Positions 1-9,647 are shown, counted from the first letter of the stretch. The stretch is DNA of 64,000 nt from Penium margaritaceum (GCA_023375785.1 SZWC01000038.1:624170-688169), one strand, 5' to 3'. A program made the numbers and translations. Notes: generated by a model not told the origin, from the letters alone.

Positions 1-618
1 AGCCCGGAGTGCAAACCAACCTCCTGGGACTGTGGCAGAGGGGACAACGAGTCCTAGGAGATGGCCATCAACTCGAAGAAGAAGAGGAATTCTACCCACT
101 CCGCAACACAATACCATCACCACCACCGCGATGGGATCACATGCTCCACTGACGACTTTCGCCCGCACAGAAGCAGGACTTCCGTGATCTGCTGGACGCA
201 TTCGCGGACATCTTCGCTGGTTCCGCGGTTGACCTGGGGGCCGTGGAAGCCTTCCATGTCATTTCCACGGGGGACTCTGCACCCACAAAACAGAAGGTGC
301 AGCGCATCCTCCCGGAGCAAGAAAAGATCATCACAGAAGGGCTCGCGGAGCTCAAGGCGCAGGGGGTGATTGTCCCAATCGTCAGCCCCTGGCGTGCCAA
401 TCTGGTCATTGTTGGGAAGCCGGACGGGTCCAAGCGACTCTGCGTTGACTTCCGCGATCTCAACCGCGTGACTGAGGAAGATGCGTACCCCATGCCTCTG
501 ATTGTAGACATACAAGAGCGCCAGCAGGGTCGTGGATGGTTTGCAAAGCTCGACGTGAAGGCTGCCTTTCACGCCGTTCCAATGCATCCGGGCTCCATCG
601 CCAAGACTGCGTTTGTGA
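1..618 (+). pseudogene. pol: Ty3/gypsy pol fragment: protease-RT linker and start of reverse transcriptase
   Basis: In the third forward frame this contig encodes the linker upstream of reverse transcriptase and the RT fingers. Visible motifs are LCVDFRDLN and FAKLDVKAAFH, typical of Ty3/gypsy RT blocks 1-2, preceded by a segment resembling the usual ...LLDAFADIFA... entry to gypsy RT. A TGA at 150-152 interrupts the frame. Positions 1-181 are identical to 1227-1407, and 411-618 are identical to 1409-1616. The fragment therefore belongs between the two contigs that follow it and is misplaced in the scaffold. It ends at a single N (619). It is not an independent gene. Confidence 0.85.
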
Positions 619-619
619 N

Positions 620-1407
620 GAGGAGTGGGGATGGACACCGCAGCCCCTGGAACCACCGCGTCGGGATGACAACCACTACGAGGTCGCCTGCTGCATGGTT
701 TGGATATGTGGAAGGAAGTTCCTGGCCATAATTGACACAGGGGCCACTCACACCACGGTGGCATTCCGCGTCCTTCTAGTGGTCGGATGGACAGACCGCA
801 TCCTCCCCACCCGATGCCTTTTCACCAACTCGGCGGGCGGGATGGACTATGGGGATGGGGAAGTTCACGGCCTACCCATGCAGGTGGGATCTCTCCATGA
901 ACCATTGAACGTCCAAGTCACGTAGGCCAGGACATACGACATACTCCTGGGCATGGATTACTTGGTACCGCGACGGGCTAACCTTCTTTTCTCCCTCGGA
1001 ATCATGTAGCTCAGCTCGACATCTAGGGAAGACGCGTTCTGCTCCATTACCATCGGAGACAGAGTAGCGGTGCCTGTGACCGGCGGCGAATCCTTCTCCC
1101 TCCTGGATGCAGCGGCAGAGGACTCTCAAGTTCACGCAAGTAGGTTGCCATCCATCACAGCTGACCTGCCTGCCGCGGAACAGGTCACAACAGGAGAGTG
1201 GCAGGAACTCGCGGAGGAGTCAAGCAAGCCCGGAGTGCAAACCAACCTCCTGGGACTGTGGCAGAGGGGACAACGAGTCCTAGGAGATGGCCATCAACTC
1301 GAAGAAGAAGAGGAATTCTACCCACTCCGCAACACAATACCATCACCACCACCGCGATGGGATCACATGCTCCACTGACGACTTTCGCCCGCACAGAAGC
1401 AGGACTT
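620..1407 (+). pseudogene. pol: Ty3/gypsy aspartic protease region
   Basis: The second forward frame encodes a retropepsin-type aspartic protease. The catalytic triad lies in IDTGATHTTV (gac at 734-736), and the second conserved block is DILLGMDYL around 938-961. The protease would mature the gag-pol polyprotein inside the virus-like particle. Two in-frame TAG codons (923-925 and 1007-1009) and a TGA (1376-1378) break the frame. The C-terminal part is a Glu-rich linker to RT. The contig starts and ends at single-N gaps, and its last 181 bp repeat positions 1-181. The true order is this contig, then 1-618, then 1409 onward. Confidence 0.8.
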
Positions 1408-1408
1408 N

Positions 1409-2911
1409 GTTGGGAAGCCGGACGGGTCCAAGCGACTCTGCGTTGACTTCCGCGATCTCAACCGCGTGACTGAGGAAGATGCGTACCCCATGCCTCTGAT
1501 TGTAGACATACAAGAGCGCCAGCAGGGTCGTGGATGGTTTGCAAAGCTCGACGTGAAGGCTGCCTTTCACGCCGTTCCAATGCATCCGGGCTCCATCGCC
1601 AAGACTGCGTTTGTGACACTAGAAGGCCTATATGCGTTTACGCGCATGCCCTTTGGACTCCGCAACGCAAGCGCGACATTTCAGCGGGTCATGGACTCCA
1701 CCCTTCGCGGAATTCCAAATGTCAGTTGCTACATTGACGACATCATGGTCGCGGCTCACAACTTTGAAGAATTGTTCTCCTCCCTGGCCGCTGTCTTCGC
1801 TGCCCTCCGCAGGGCCAATCTGAAGCTTAAGGCAGCCAAGTGCTCCATCGGAGCCGCGGAAATGGAGCTCCTGGGCTTCGTGATGAGCGCGGATGGCATC
1901 AAGACGGACCCGGAAAAGATCGCGGCAGTCCAAGAGTGGGGCCAGCCCACTTCCGCGGGACAAGTCAAGATCTTCCTGGGTTTCGTCTCATTCTACCGGA
2001 AGTTTGTGCGTGACCACGCGCGTATCATCAAGCCGCTCCAGGAGTTGACGCACCAAGATGTGCCGTTCGAATGGCCATCGGCATGCGCGGATGCCTGGAA
2101 GGAGATCAAGCACCGCCTCGTTACCGCGCCCATGCTAGAGTTCCCCGACTTCAACCTCCCATTCTTCATCACCACCGACTGGTCGTGGGACGGGCTTGGG
2201 GCCATCCTCTCCCAGACGGTGCAAGAACCCACACAGAAGGTGATTGCCTACACTAGTCGTGCACTCACGGAAGGAGAGCGGAAGTACCCTCCGGTGAAGG
2301 GCGAATGCCTGGCTGTCCTCTGGGCGCTCCAACACTTCCGCGATTACATCAAGAACGGCAAGCCGTTCACGGTTCTTACAGACCACCAGGCGCTACAGTG
2401 GCTCCTACCTACTCAAAACCATGAGGGCATCCTCGCCAAATGGGCACTCCTTCTCCAGGGTTACAACATGAAGATCAAGTACCAGCCTGCATTTGCAAAC
2501 CGCAACGCGGATGCCCTGAGCCGACTTCCGCGCACTGACTGGCCAGACCCAGACCAGGCATCGCCAAACACAGCGAAGGCACCCCTAAATGATGGAGAAC
2601 CTGTTCCAGAAATCGGGACACCACCTCCTCCCACCGAGGCAGAATGGGAGGGAGTGGCAAGAGAATTTGACGAGGAAGAACCGGAAGTCGCTTTGCAGCT
2701 CTTGAATGAGCTCGATTCCCCCGCGGAGTGGACTCTCGCGGAGACTCTACCAGCCATCTCCGTGTCTGGCCTGCAGCTTGCTCGCAGGTACAACCCCACT
2801 ATCCGCGGTTGGACGTTGGAGGAAATTTCTCCCCATCTTCCCCCACGACATGCAAACCCACGAGCCTCACAGAACGTCCGCTGCTCCACCACAGACTTCC
2901 CCACTGAATGA
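1409..2911 (+). CDS. pol: Ty3/gypsy reverse transcriptase-RNase H, partial
   Basis: This frame is open from the contig edge, so the true start lies upstream; the first internal ATG is at 1466. It encodes the RT palm and thumb and RNase H, which copy the element RNA into DNA and degrade the template. Visible blocks are VDFRDLN, FAKLDVKAAFH, TRMPFGLRNASATFQ, the catalytic YIDD (YVDD in many relatives), LLGFVMSADG and FLGFVSFYRKFV. RNase H follows with acidic residues in TTDWSWDGLGAIL, GECLAV and LTDHQAL, and the terminal DALSRLP. Catalytic residues look intact. A TGA ends the frame at 2909-2911, but the same frame stays open to the N at 2998, so the polyprotein probably continued. Confidence 0.92.
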   Translation, partial: VGKPDGSKRLCVDFRDLNRVTEEDAYPMPLIVDIQERQQGRGWFAKLDVKAAFHAVPMHPGSIAKTAFVTLEGLYAFTRMPFGLRNASATFQRVMDSTLRGIPNVSCYIDDIMVAAHNFEELFSSLAAVFAALRRANLKLKAAKCSIGAAEMELLGFVMSADGIKTDPEKIAAVQEWGQPTSAGQVKIFLGFVSFYRKFVRDHARIIKPLQELTHQDVPFEWPSACADAWKEIKHRLVTAPMLEFPDFNLPFFITTDWSWDGLGAILSQTVQEPTQKVIAYTSRALTEGERKYPPVKGECLAVLWALQHFRDYIKNGKPFTVLTDHQALQWLLPTQNHEGILAKWALLLQGYNMKIKYQPAFANRNADALSRLPRTDWPDPDQASPNTAKAPLNDGEPVPEIGTPPPPTEAEWEGVAREFDEEEPEVALQLLNELDSPAEWTLAETLPAISVSGLQLARRYNPTIRGWTLEEISPHLPPRHANPRASQNVRCSTTDFPTE

Positions 2912-2998
2912 ACCACACTCTCTGCTCCCGCCACAACACTTCTTGAGAACTGCCATCCCCTCACTCTGGTAGACTTCCTGCTCCATTCCCCTGAGTCN

Positions 2999-3466
2999 GA
3001 GGCAACGGCAACAACGGCAGACAAGGTAGCAGGAGCAGCAGCCATGGAGGCCCAAGTAGCAACAGAGACACAGGCAACCGCGGAGGCGGTCAGAATAGGA
3101 GAAGGCAGTACAGCGACGGAGGCAGCACGGGAAGCAACAGGAAATAAGACCGCGGCGAGGCAAGCCGAAGCATAAGAAGAAAAGATAGGGAAGAGATACA
3201 AGGCTGGCGTCAAGCGCTATCGCCCGGAGCCATCCGCGGGCTCCCTACGGCGGAAGGCACAACTCCAGGCCCGAGCGGCGGCAGTGGTGCGGAAAGCAGC
3301 AGCGACGCTGAGTCAGACCAGAACAACAGCGCCGGCGGACACCGGCCGAAGTGAGGAGCCAGGGCAGACTTCCCCGGAGGAAACAACTCCCGCCCCGAAA
3401 GGAAAGAGGAAGGCGGAGGAGGAAGCGATCGCGGAGCCACGGAAAGAGAAACAACCTCGGGCACAT
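2999..3466 (+). repeat. Redundant contig duplicating 4054-4521
   Basis: This 468-bp block lies between two single-N gaps (2998 and 3467). It matches 4054-4521 essentially base for base, with one difference seen (ctacggcgg versus ctacggagg). It is most simply a redundant contig or allele placed inside the scaffold, so its ORFs on both strands should not be counted as separate genes. Confidence 0.85.
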
Positions 3467-3468
3467 NG

Positions 3469-5346
3469 TTCAGTACCCGCAAGAGCGTTCAGTACCCGCA
3501 AGAAGAAAGATCGCGGCTTGCTGACACCCAGGTACCGGAGGGATGCTGGATGGAAGCCATGGAAAAATGCTGGACGCTGACGCTCGAGAATGTGATACGC
3601 ACCAGGGTAGTGGCAGTGGTTGCGGAGACACATTGGACCGTGGTTCAAGGAAAGGGACTGAACCTCAAGCAAGAAGAGGTGTGAAACTGGGCCAAGGAGG
3701 CAGCGGAAGTATGTCGAGAGGACAAGAGCAGGAGGGATGCGGAGGTGGAGGAGGCACGCGAATACACCCAGTCCTCCCCTTAGTTGCAGCAGATGCAGGA
3801 ACGCCTGCGGAAGGAATGGGAGGAAGAGACAGCAGAGACAGAACGGGTGGCCGCAGAGGCCGCGGAGACGGAGGCCCGATTGGCCAAGGAACGGGACGCG
3901 GCAGCTAGGACAGACAAGGAAGCCGCAGAAGAACTCATAAGGGAAATCATGGGGGAAGTGGAAGCAGCGGCGGCAGCGGCGATGGGAGAGGCAGGAGCAG
4001 CAGCAGCAGAAGCGGTGAAAGCAAAGGCAGAGGCAGCAGCAGTAGCGGCAGCGGAGGCAACGGCAACAACGGCAGACAAGGTAGCAGGAGCAGCAGCCAT
4101 GGAGGCCCAAGTAGCAACAGAGACACAGGCAACCGCGGAGGCGGTCAGAATAGGAGAAGGCAGTACAGCGACGGAGGCAGCACGGGAAGCAACAGGAAAT
4201 AAGACCGCGGCGAGGCAAGCCGAAGCATAAGAAGAAAAGATAGGGAAGAGATACAAGGCTGGCGTCAAGCGCTATCGCCCGGAGCCATCCGCGGGCTCCC
4301 TACGGAGGAAGGCACAACTCCAGGCCCGAGCGGCGGCAGTGGTGCGGAAAGCAGCAGCGACGCTGAGTCAGACCAGAACAACAGCGCCGGCGGACACCGG
4401 CCGAAGTGAGGAGCCAGGGCAGACTTCCCCGGAGGAAACAACTCCCGCCCCGAAAGGAAAGAGGAAGGCGGAGGAGGAAGCGATCGCGGAGCCACGGAAA
4501 GAGAAACAACCTCGGGCACATGAAGGTCCCAGCCCCGGCGTGACTCCGGAGCAGTTGGCGCAGGCCCAGCGGGAGGCGGCGCAGGCAGCAGAACGTCTGA
4601 TGGCAGTATTCCGCAAAGTCCACATGCCAGCAAAGATGGTGCCAGCTCCACTGCGGCCCGTATTGGGAGAGGCCGCGACAACAGTTGCACGCAAGGGCCC
4701 GGAAAGGAGGGGACGCGCGGAGAAAGAGGCAGTGATGGTGGTTTCTGAAATCAGTGAGTCACCGGGAGACTCGGAAGAGGAACAGCCCCTCACACGCAGC
4801 CAGGGATTACTGCGGGCTTCAGGAGCGGCCCCACACAGGAAGGAGGAGGTGATCGAGCTGCACCGCACTGGTGGACGTGGCAGACGCCCGAGCAGCCCCG
4901 CTGAGAGCAGGCTGCGAGAGCAGTGGGATGAAGAAGAGCTTCGAGCGGTCAGAATCCTTCGGCTCTTCCCTGCACCGGATCCTTGGGACCGAGAGCCACT
5001 GGTCTATGATGAAGAGAACCGCAAGAAGTTTGAGGTGATAAAAGCGGAGCAGGATGGGAGGCGAGCGCGCGGATTGCCGGCAAGAGTGCCGGAGATGAAG
5101 CGGAAGCCGAGGGAAGGAGTAACAGAGAAAGCTGGGAGGAAGGGGCCCATGGAAACACAGGACTGGCGGATCTGGCAGACCGCGCACATCCTTCTCCGCG
5201 CCAGCAGCAAGGAGCAGCAGAAGGCAGAGGCACAGAAGGTGTACGCGGACCTGGAAGCACGGCTGGGCGTGGAATTTGACCGCAAGAAAAAGGACGACCT
5301 AGCTCGTCTTTGTGAGCAGTATGCGTGGGAGGACGGTCGTCTCTAG
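3469..5346 (+). pseudogene. Gypsy polyprotein segment upstream of integrase, Ala/Glu-rich and coiled-coil-like
   Basis: The first forward frame is coding-like from 3469 and continuous with integrase. It is broken by TGA (3682-3684), TAG (3781-3783), TAA (4228-4230) and TAG (5344-5346). The stretch from about 3784 to 4230 is an Ala/Glu/Lys-rich run of heptad-like character predicted to be helical. From 4339 on it is charged and Pro-rich with Lys/Arg clusters. It ends in EQYAWEDGRL, the kind of sequence that precedes the integrase zinc domain in gypsy elements. I recognise no enzymatic domain. At about 625 codons it is far longer than the usual RNase H-integrase linker. It could instead be a captured structural segment. 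Its adjacency to RNase H rests on a scaffold join. Confidence 0.55.
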
Positions 5347-6499
5347 AGGATAACTCCGCGTGTCCTGTGGGTGCCCCAACCAACGTTGCAGAAGGCAGTT
5401 GTGGAGGCTTACCACTGCCACCATCACACTGGGGTACAAGCAGTGAAAGATCGCCTGACGCCCATCATCCACATATCAAACCTGGTGGCTATCATCAAAG
5501 ATGTGGTACAACACTGCGCCCCCTGCGAACGAGCACGGAAAACCACGCCGCGGGACCAGCCGTTGTTCCAACCCTCCCCTATCAGCGAGCCGTTGGAAAA
5601 GATTATCATCGATGTCCACGGCCCCCGCACACACCGCAACCAAGGGAACCGATACTGGATTGCAGCGGTGGACCACTTCACAAAATATCTCTAGGTCCGC
5701 GCTGTGCCCAACAAGAGTTCAGCCACCGCGGCGAGGTTCATCCGCAAGGAAATCTTCTACCGCTTTGGTGGCTGCAGCATGGTGCACAGCGACAACGGCA
5801 CGGAGTTCATGGGGGCCTTCAGAGAGGAACTGGAGGAGTGGGGGGGTCCGCCATGTGCATTCCGGACGGTACCGGCCAGAGTCACAAGGGCAGGTGGAGC
5901 GAGAGCACGACATACTAGAGAGGGCAGTGGCAACCGCGGAGGGCAGCAGCTGGACTGAGAAGCTGAGGAAAACGGCTCACTTCATCAACACGACACCCAG
6001 CCGAGCAACCTCCTTCTCACCCCACATGCTAGTCTTCAGACAACCACCGCGTGCGGCAATGGGCATGCCCCAGAAGCTGCTGAGGCTACCACTTGCTCCG
6101 GAGGAGCAAGAGAAACTCTCGGAGGATGAGAAGGACAAGGCGGTTGCGGAATGGTTCCGCGAGCGCTGCGAGCGGACAAAGGCCATGCGGGCGGAGGCGC
6201 GGTCGAGAGGTTCGGTCGCTGCCTGGCGCGGATGTGACGCGGCAAACCAATGGCTGAACCATGGGCCCATCAAGGAAGGTCACCTGGTGTATCTCCGCCC
6301 CTTCCCCAGCGCCGGGAGAGAGGCAGGGGAGCCGCGGGAGGTGTACCGCGTGGCTAGCGTGGAGGCGGGGCAAGTGTGGCTGGAGGGACAAAAAGGGTTT
6401 AGCGACTGCAGCTACCCGGCCACGGAATTTGTGCTGCTGCCACCTGCATGGCAGACGCACATCCCCGGGACAGGAGGTCGCCTACCGCCTCTGGGATAG
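5347..6499 (+). pseudogene. pol: Ty3/gypsy integrase with one TAG and one frameshift
   Basis: Integrase joins element cDNA to host DNA. The N-terminal HHCC zinc domain is visible as AYHCHHHTG followed by CAPCERA. The core has its first Asp in KIIIDVHGP, the second in VHSDNGTEF and the Glu in ESQGQVERE. The C-terminal part (KEGHLVYLRPF ... YPATEFVLLP) resembles the SH3-like/GPY module. A TAG at 5692-5694 interrupts the core. The frame then shifts from frame 1 to frame 2 at a run of seven G (5840-5846); one G fewer restores it, so this is either a mutation or a homopolymer error. No chromodomain is recognisable. The frame ends at TAG 6497-6499 but stays open beyond it. Confidence 0.85.
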
Positions 6500-6832
6500 C
6501 GGAAGGGCTCGAGGGGATGGAGAGCGGAAGAGGTGCTAGACATCTGCAAAGGGCAAGTGTCACAGCAAGAGCAGGAATGGAGCCAGGAACCAGAGGAGGT
6601 TGAGGAGGAGGAATCCGATGTCCGCAAACTTGCCGCGGAGGAGGTACAGAAGGAACAACAGCGGGAGCCACGGAGGCGGGAGCAACAGCAGGAGCAGCAT
6701 GAGAAGAGACGGCAAGAGCAGGGAAAGCCGTGGGACCAGGGAAAGGAGGAGTATGAAGGCAGACCCGAACCACAGCCCGAGCGAACCCCAGCGGGAGTAT
6801 CCCAGCAGCTACCCCAGAAGGTACCACCGTAG
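6500..6832 (+). CDS. Glu/Gln/Arg-rich C-terminal extension of gypsy integrase frame
   Basis: This continues in the same frame as integrase past the TAG at 6497-6499. The roughly 110 codons are dominated by Glu, Gln and Arg (for example EQEWSQEPEEVEEEES and REQQQEQHEKRRQEQ), which suggests a charged helical or coiled-coil segment. It ends at TAG 6830-6832, immediately followed by the ATG of the PHD-finger ORF in the same frame. No known domain is recognised. It could be an integrase tail, or a linker if the TAG codons are read through. Confidence 0.5.
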   Translation, partial: RKGSRGWRAEEVLDICKGQVSQQEQEWSQEPEEVEEEESDVRKLAAEEVQKEQQREPRRREQQQEQHEKRRQEQGKPWDQGKEEYEGRPEPQPERTPAGVSQQLPQKVPP

Positions 6833-8248
6833 ATGAGGGTGTCAATGAGCCCTAAGGCTCTGGCTGACTACACTGGCCTGTGTGTCTGGTGCGGAGAAAA
6901 CCTCCCTACGGAACCACTCCTAAAGGTGGTGTGCCAGGTATGCGGGAATCCAGCGCATCAATACGCCGGCGGAGCCTCCAAGACCTGCATCGGACGAAAT
7001 CGAACCTGCCTGCGATGCCTGAAGGAGGCTGCTGAAAAGGAGGCCGCGAAGAAAAGGGATGAGGAAGTGGGAGCACGACCCGGCGCTGGGGGAGCGCCGC
7101 CCCGCGAAAGGTGGGACCCAGAGGAGGAGGAGGAGGAGGAGGAGGAAGAAGGGCCTCCAAAGCAAAAGAGAGGTCTGCGCTCTGTTGCCGGGGCCACAAT
7201 GAGGCAGTGGCAGACGGAGGGACGGGTCGCGGCAGAGGAGAAAAGGAGGAAGGAACTGGAAGAAAAGAAATGCGCTCAATGTGGCCAGCGGTGGGGAGTG
7301 GAGGTGCAGAACTGTGGTGGATGCCTCCGCAAGATCTGCACTGGTTGCTTGGTCCCACCTTGTGATGGGCGCGGAGGGCGAAGCGGGGCTGCGGTGTGCA
7401 GGAGATGCAGGGAGGAGGTTGAGAGGCAGAGAGGCGTTCGCAGGGCACCGCGAGTGAATGAGGAAGAAGAAGAGGAAGAATCAGAGGAAGAGGAGGGACC
7501 GGCAATGGAAGGGGACCAATCCGCGGCATGCCCCACTTGCCTAAAGGCCGTGCAAGACGGGGAGAAATGTGTTGTATGCACGAGGTCTGTGCACCGCGAA
7601 TGCCTGGTGGCAGGCAACTCTGCCTGGAAGGGGCAATGCCACCAATGTGTGGGCAATGAACTCCTTGAGGCAGACTGCTATCTCAGCTTCAACGCGGAGA
7701 CCCGAGCACCTGCTTGCGCAGCCTGCCACGAGGGGATGGTGGAGTTTGGCAAGGGATGTGGCATGTGCTTAAAAATGTGCCATTTGCGGTGCGGCAAGAG
7801 GGGCAAGGAAGGAGTCTGGACATGCCACCAATGCTTGGCTCGGCCCAGAAAAGCGAACTGGGGTGCGGAGAACTCTGGACTGCAGTGCTGCGGAGACGGA
7901 TGTATGGGGATTGTCACAGGGACAACATGCCATTGTGAGCACTGCGGAGGATGGGCCCACGCACAGTGTGCTATAGAGGTGGGCAGGAACGAGGAGGGAC
8001 TGACACTATACCGCTGTACCAGCTGCAGGTCATATGAACGAATCCCGCACTGCTCTACCTGCAAAAAGAGACTGGGCACGGAAGACATCACTGCAGGAGC
8101 CAGGTGTGAAGGCTGTCAGCTGTATATGCATCAGGAATGCTCCGCGCAGTACCAGCGTGAGGGTGGAGAAGTGGAGACCTACTGCCGCCCTTGCCAACAA
8201 CGGCAGTGGCCCAGTCCCCAAGTAGAATTCACCCGCCTGTTGCGTTAA
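6833..8248 (+). CDS. Tandem PHD-finger protein encoded in a Ty3/gypsy element
   Basis: This is an uninterrupted 471-codon ORF, Cys-rich in regularly spaced modules. Four consecutive modules fit the PHD signature C-x2-C-xn-C-x2-C-x4-H-x2-C-xn-C-x2-C: residues 233-272, 295-334, 353-398 (first pair x3) and 407-454. Residues 147-192 show the same spacing with Cys in place of His (a FYVE/C8-like variant). Residues 17-62 hold a looser relative (C17, C20, C34, C37, H42, C59, C62). Acidic Glu runs lie at 97-106 and 210-221. PHD fingers read histone H3 tails, so a chromatin-binding role in targeting or regulation is an inference. The ATG directly abuts the upstream TAG in the same frame, and a polypurine tract follows 22 bp after the TAA, placing the ORF inside the element. 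RING or FYVE relatives are the alternatives. Confidence 0.85.
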   Translation: MRVSMSPKALADYTGLCVWCGENLPTEPLLKVVCQVCGNPAHQYAGGASKTCIGRNRTCLRCLKEAAEKEAAKKRDEEVGARPGAGGAPPRERWDPEEEEEEEEEEGPPKQKRGLRSVAGATMRQWQTEGRVAAEEKRRKELEEKKCAQCGQRWGVEVQNCGGCLRKICTGCLVPPCDGRGGRSGAAVCRRCREEVERQRGVRRAPRVNEEEEEEESEEEEGPAMEGDQSAACPTCLKAVQDGEKCVVCTRSVHRECLVAGNSAWKGQCHQCVGNELLEADCYLSFNAETRAPACAACHEGMVEFGKGCGMCLKMCHLRCGKRGKEGVWTCHQCLARPRKANWGAENSGLQCCGDGCMGIVTGTTCHCEHCGGWAHAQCAIEVGRNEEGLTLYRCTSCRSYERIPHCSTCKKRLGTEDITAGARCEGCQLYMHQECSAQYQREGGEVETYCRPCQQRQWPSPQVEFTRLLR

Positions 8249-8270
8249 GGAGACAGTGGGAAAGAGTCTT

Positions 8271-8282
8271 GGAAAGGGGGGG
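8271..8282 (+). other. Polypurine tract of the gypsy element
   Basis: A ggaaaggggggg run lies 22 bp after the PHD ORF stop, where the plus-strand primer of a gypsy element is expected. The following TG (8284) or TGTCAGG (8296) could start the 3' LTR. Confidence 0.5.
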
Positions 8283-8337
8283 TTGGGGGCATCAGTGTCA
8301 GGCGGGGATCCACCGCATCTCCGCTAAGGAAAAATGG

Positions 8338-8408
8338 ATCCGCGGAGGGGAAATCACCGCCATCCACAGATCCGCGGAACGAGGCTTCCGCGGCCAGAGA
8401 TCCGCGGA
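8338..8408 (+). repeat. Reiterated palindromic octamer TCCGCGGA
   Basis: The 8-bp palindrome TCCGCGGA occurs at about 8338, 8371 and 8401, with related CCGCGG cores at about 8387 and 8425. Position and spacing suggest U3 enhancer-type sites of the gypsy LTR. CCGCGG is also common elsewhere in this element, so compositional bias is an alternative. Confidence 0.4.
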
Positions 8409-8967
8409 GGAGGGTAACTTGGGAACCGCGGAGTGTTCAAGAACGCGCAAAGGCATGCTGGCTCCCGCGATGAAAATGCGGTAGAGCGTGGGGTGGCGCG
8501 GAATCTAGCAGCAATGAAGGAAAAGAGGCAGGAAAAGTTGGCGCCAGGAGACAAAAATGGCCGTGGAAAAATAGGAAGGGGAGGCAGAACAGAGCGAGAA
8601 CCCGCGGCGAGAAGGGAACATGGGTCGAGCCGCGGAGAAGCTGAAGCAACGGACGTGCAGAACCGCACGATGGCAGGACCAGAGGTCAGGCAGAAGCCCG
8701 ACCAATGAGGGCTCAAGGAGGAGCAGCGGTGATCAAGGAGGAGGACCGGGAGGACGCGCCGCGTGAAGACAAAGATTCAAGGAAGAACACAAGACCGCGA
8801 GCATCCAAGCCGTAGACTAGAGGAAGAAGTAGTCGTAGAGCAGGGAAATATAGTAGCCAAGTGTGTGTGAGGTCAAGGACGAGACCCGTGGTGCGTGTAA
8901 CGCGCCGCGCGGAGTCCAAGATGAGGGAAAGAGTGATGGAAGGTGTCTTAAAGAACTAGGCTTGGTA

Positions 8968-8976
8968 GATATAAAG
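8968..8976 (+). promoter_or_regulatory. TATA-like box in putative gypsy LTR
   Basis: The string gatataaag lies about 700 bp into the LTR-like region and is the best core-promoter candidate there. No transcription evidence is available. Confidence 0.35.
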
Positions 8977-9635
8977 TAGTAGTCTAGCGGAGGGAAAGAG
9001 AGCCCTAAGCTGACCGATGACTAGAGATGCTTACACTTTATCTGATTTCGTGTAACTCGAGTGAATGTAAGCCTGACTTCCGCTCATGAGCCCAAAGTCC
9101 TGATTTGTTGAGCAGCAGATTGCCTTCTTGTGTCTAATCGACCCACGCAAGTACGCTCACGACTCACACTCTGAGATCCGCCGCTGTTAAGGCAGTTGCA
9201 GTCGTGCTCTCCACGGAGTTGTTCCGCGGAGAACGAGTGCCTTGCTTCCGGGTGTGCGCGGAGCATGCAGCTCAATCCACTCCACTCCTGAGAACAACAA
9301 ACGATTCCGCTGAGTGCTGTGATCACCAGGGAACACAAGCTGGGTGAAGGGTGCTGCCGGCGACTCCGCGGCCTTGCGCACGACCGCGGAACGGGGTTCC
9401 GTGGGCAAAGGAGTCAGAGGCCACGAGGTGGCGGACTCTCGTGCCAGCAAGAGGCGAGCCGCGGAGCACTACCCACGGGTGGGACCCTGAGAGTGTGAAG
9501 CCTCTGCGGAAGACCAGGAGGGTTCGCGGAGGAGTAGAGAGCCGCAATTCGGAGCCGCGGAGCAGCAGAGTTGCGGAGCATCCCAGACGCGGAATCAGAG
9601 GACGCGGAAGCAGGACAGTGCGCGGCAAAATTGGG

Positions 9636-9647
9636 GGTATCAAAGGC
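9636..9647 (+). other. Weak candidate primer-binding site (initiator tRNA-Met 3' end)
   Basis: GGTATCAAAGGC matches 10 of 12 bases of the common plant LTR primer site GGTATCAGAGCC. If real, the DNA before it is a 5' LTR and a second gypsy copy was truncated here by copia element A. Confidence 0.25.

Noticed and set aside
2461-4268. Long minus-strand ORFs (250, 301 and 162 codons) opposite the gypsy frame
   Set aside because: They are low-complexity Cys/Leu- or Ala/Ser-rich shadows of the Ala/Glu-rich plus-strand coding region, and two of them span contig-join Ns.
7111-7529. Acidic poly-Glu stretches in the PHD ORF as a separate microsatellite-derived ORF
   Set aside because: They are in frame with flanking zinc modules and fit inter-domain linkers.
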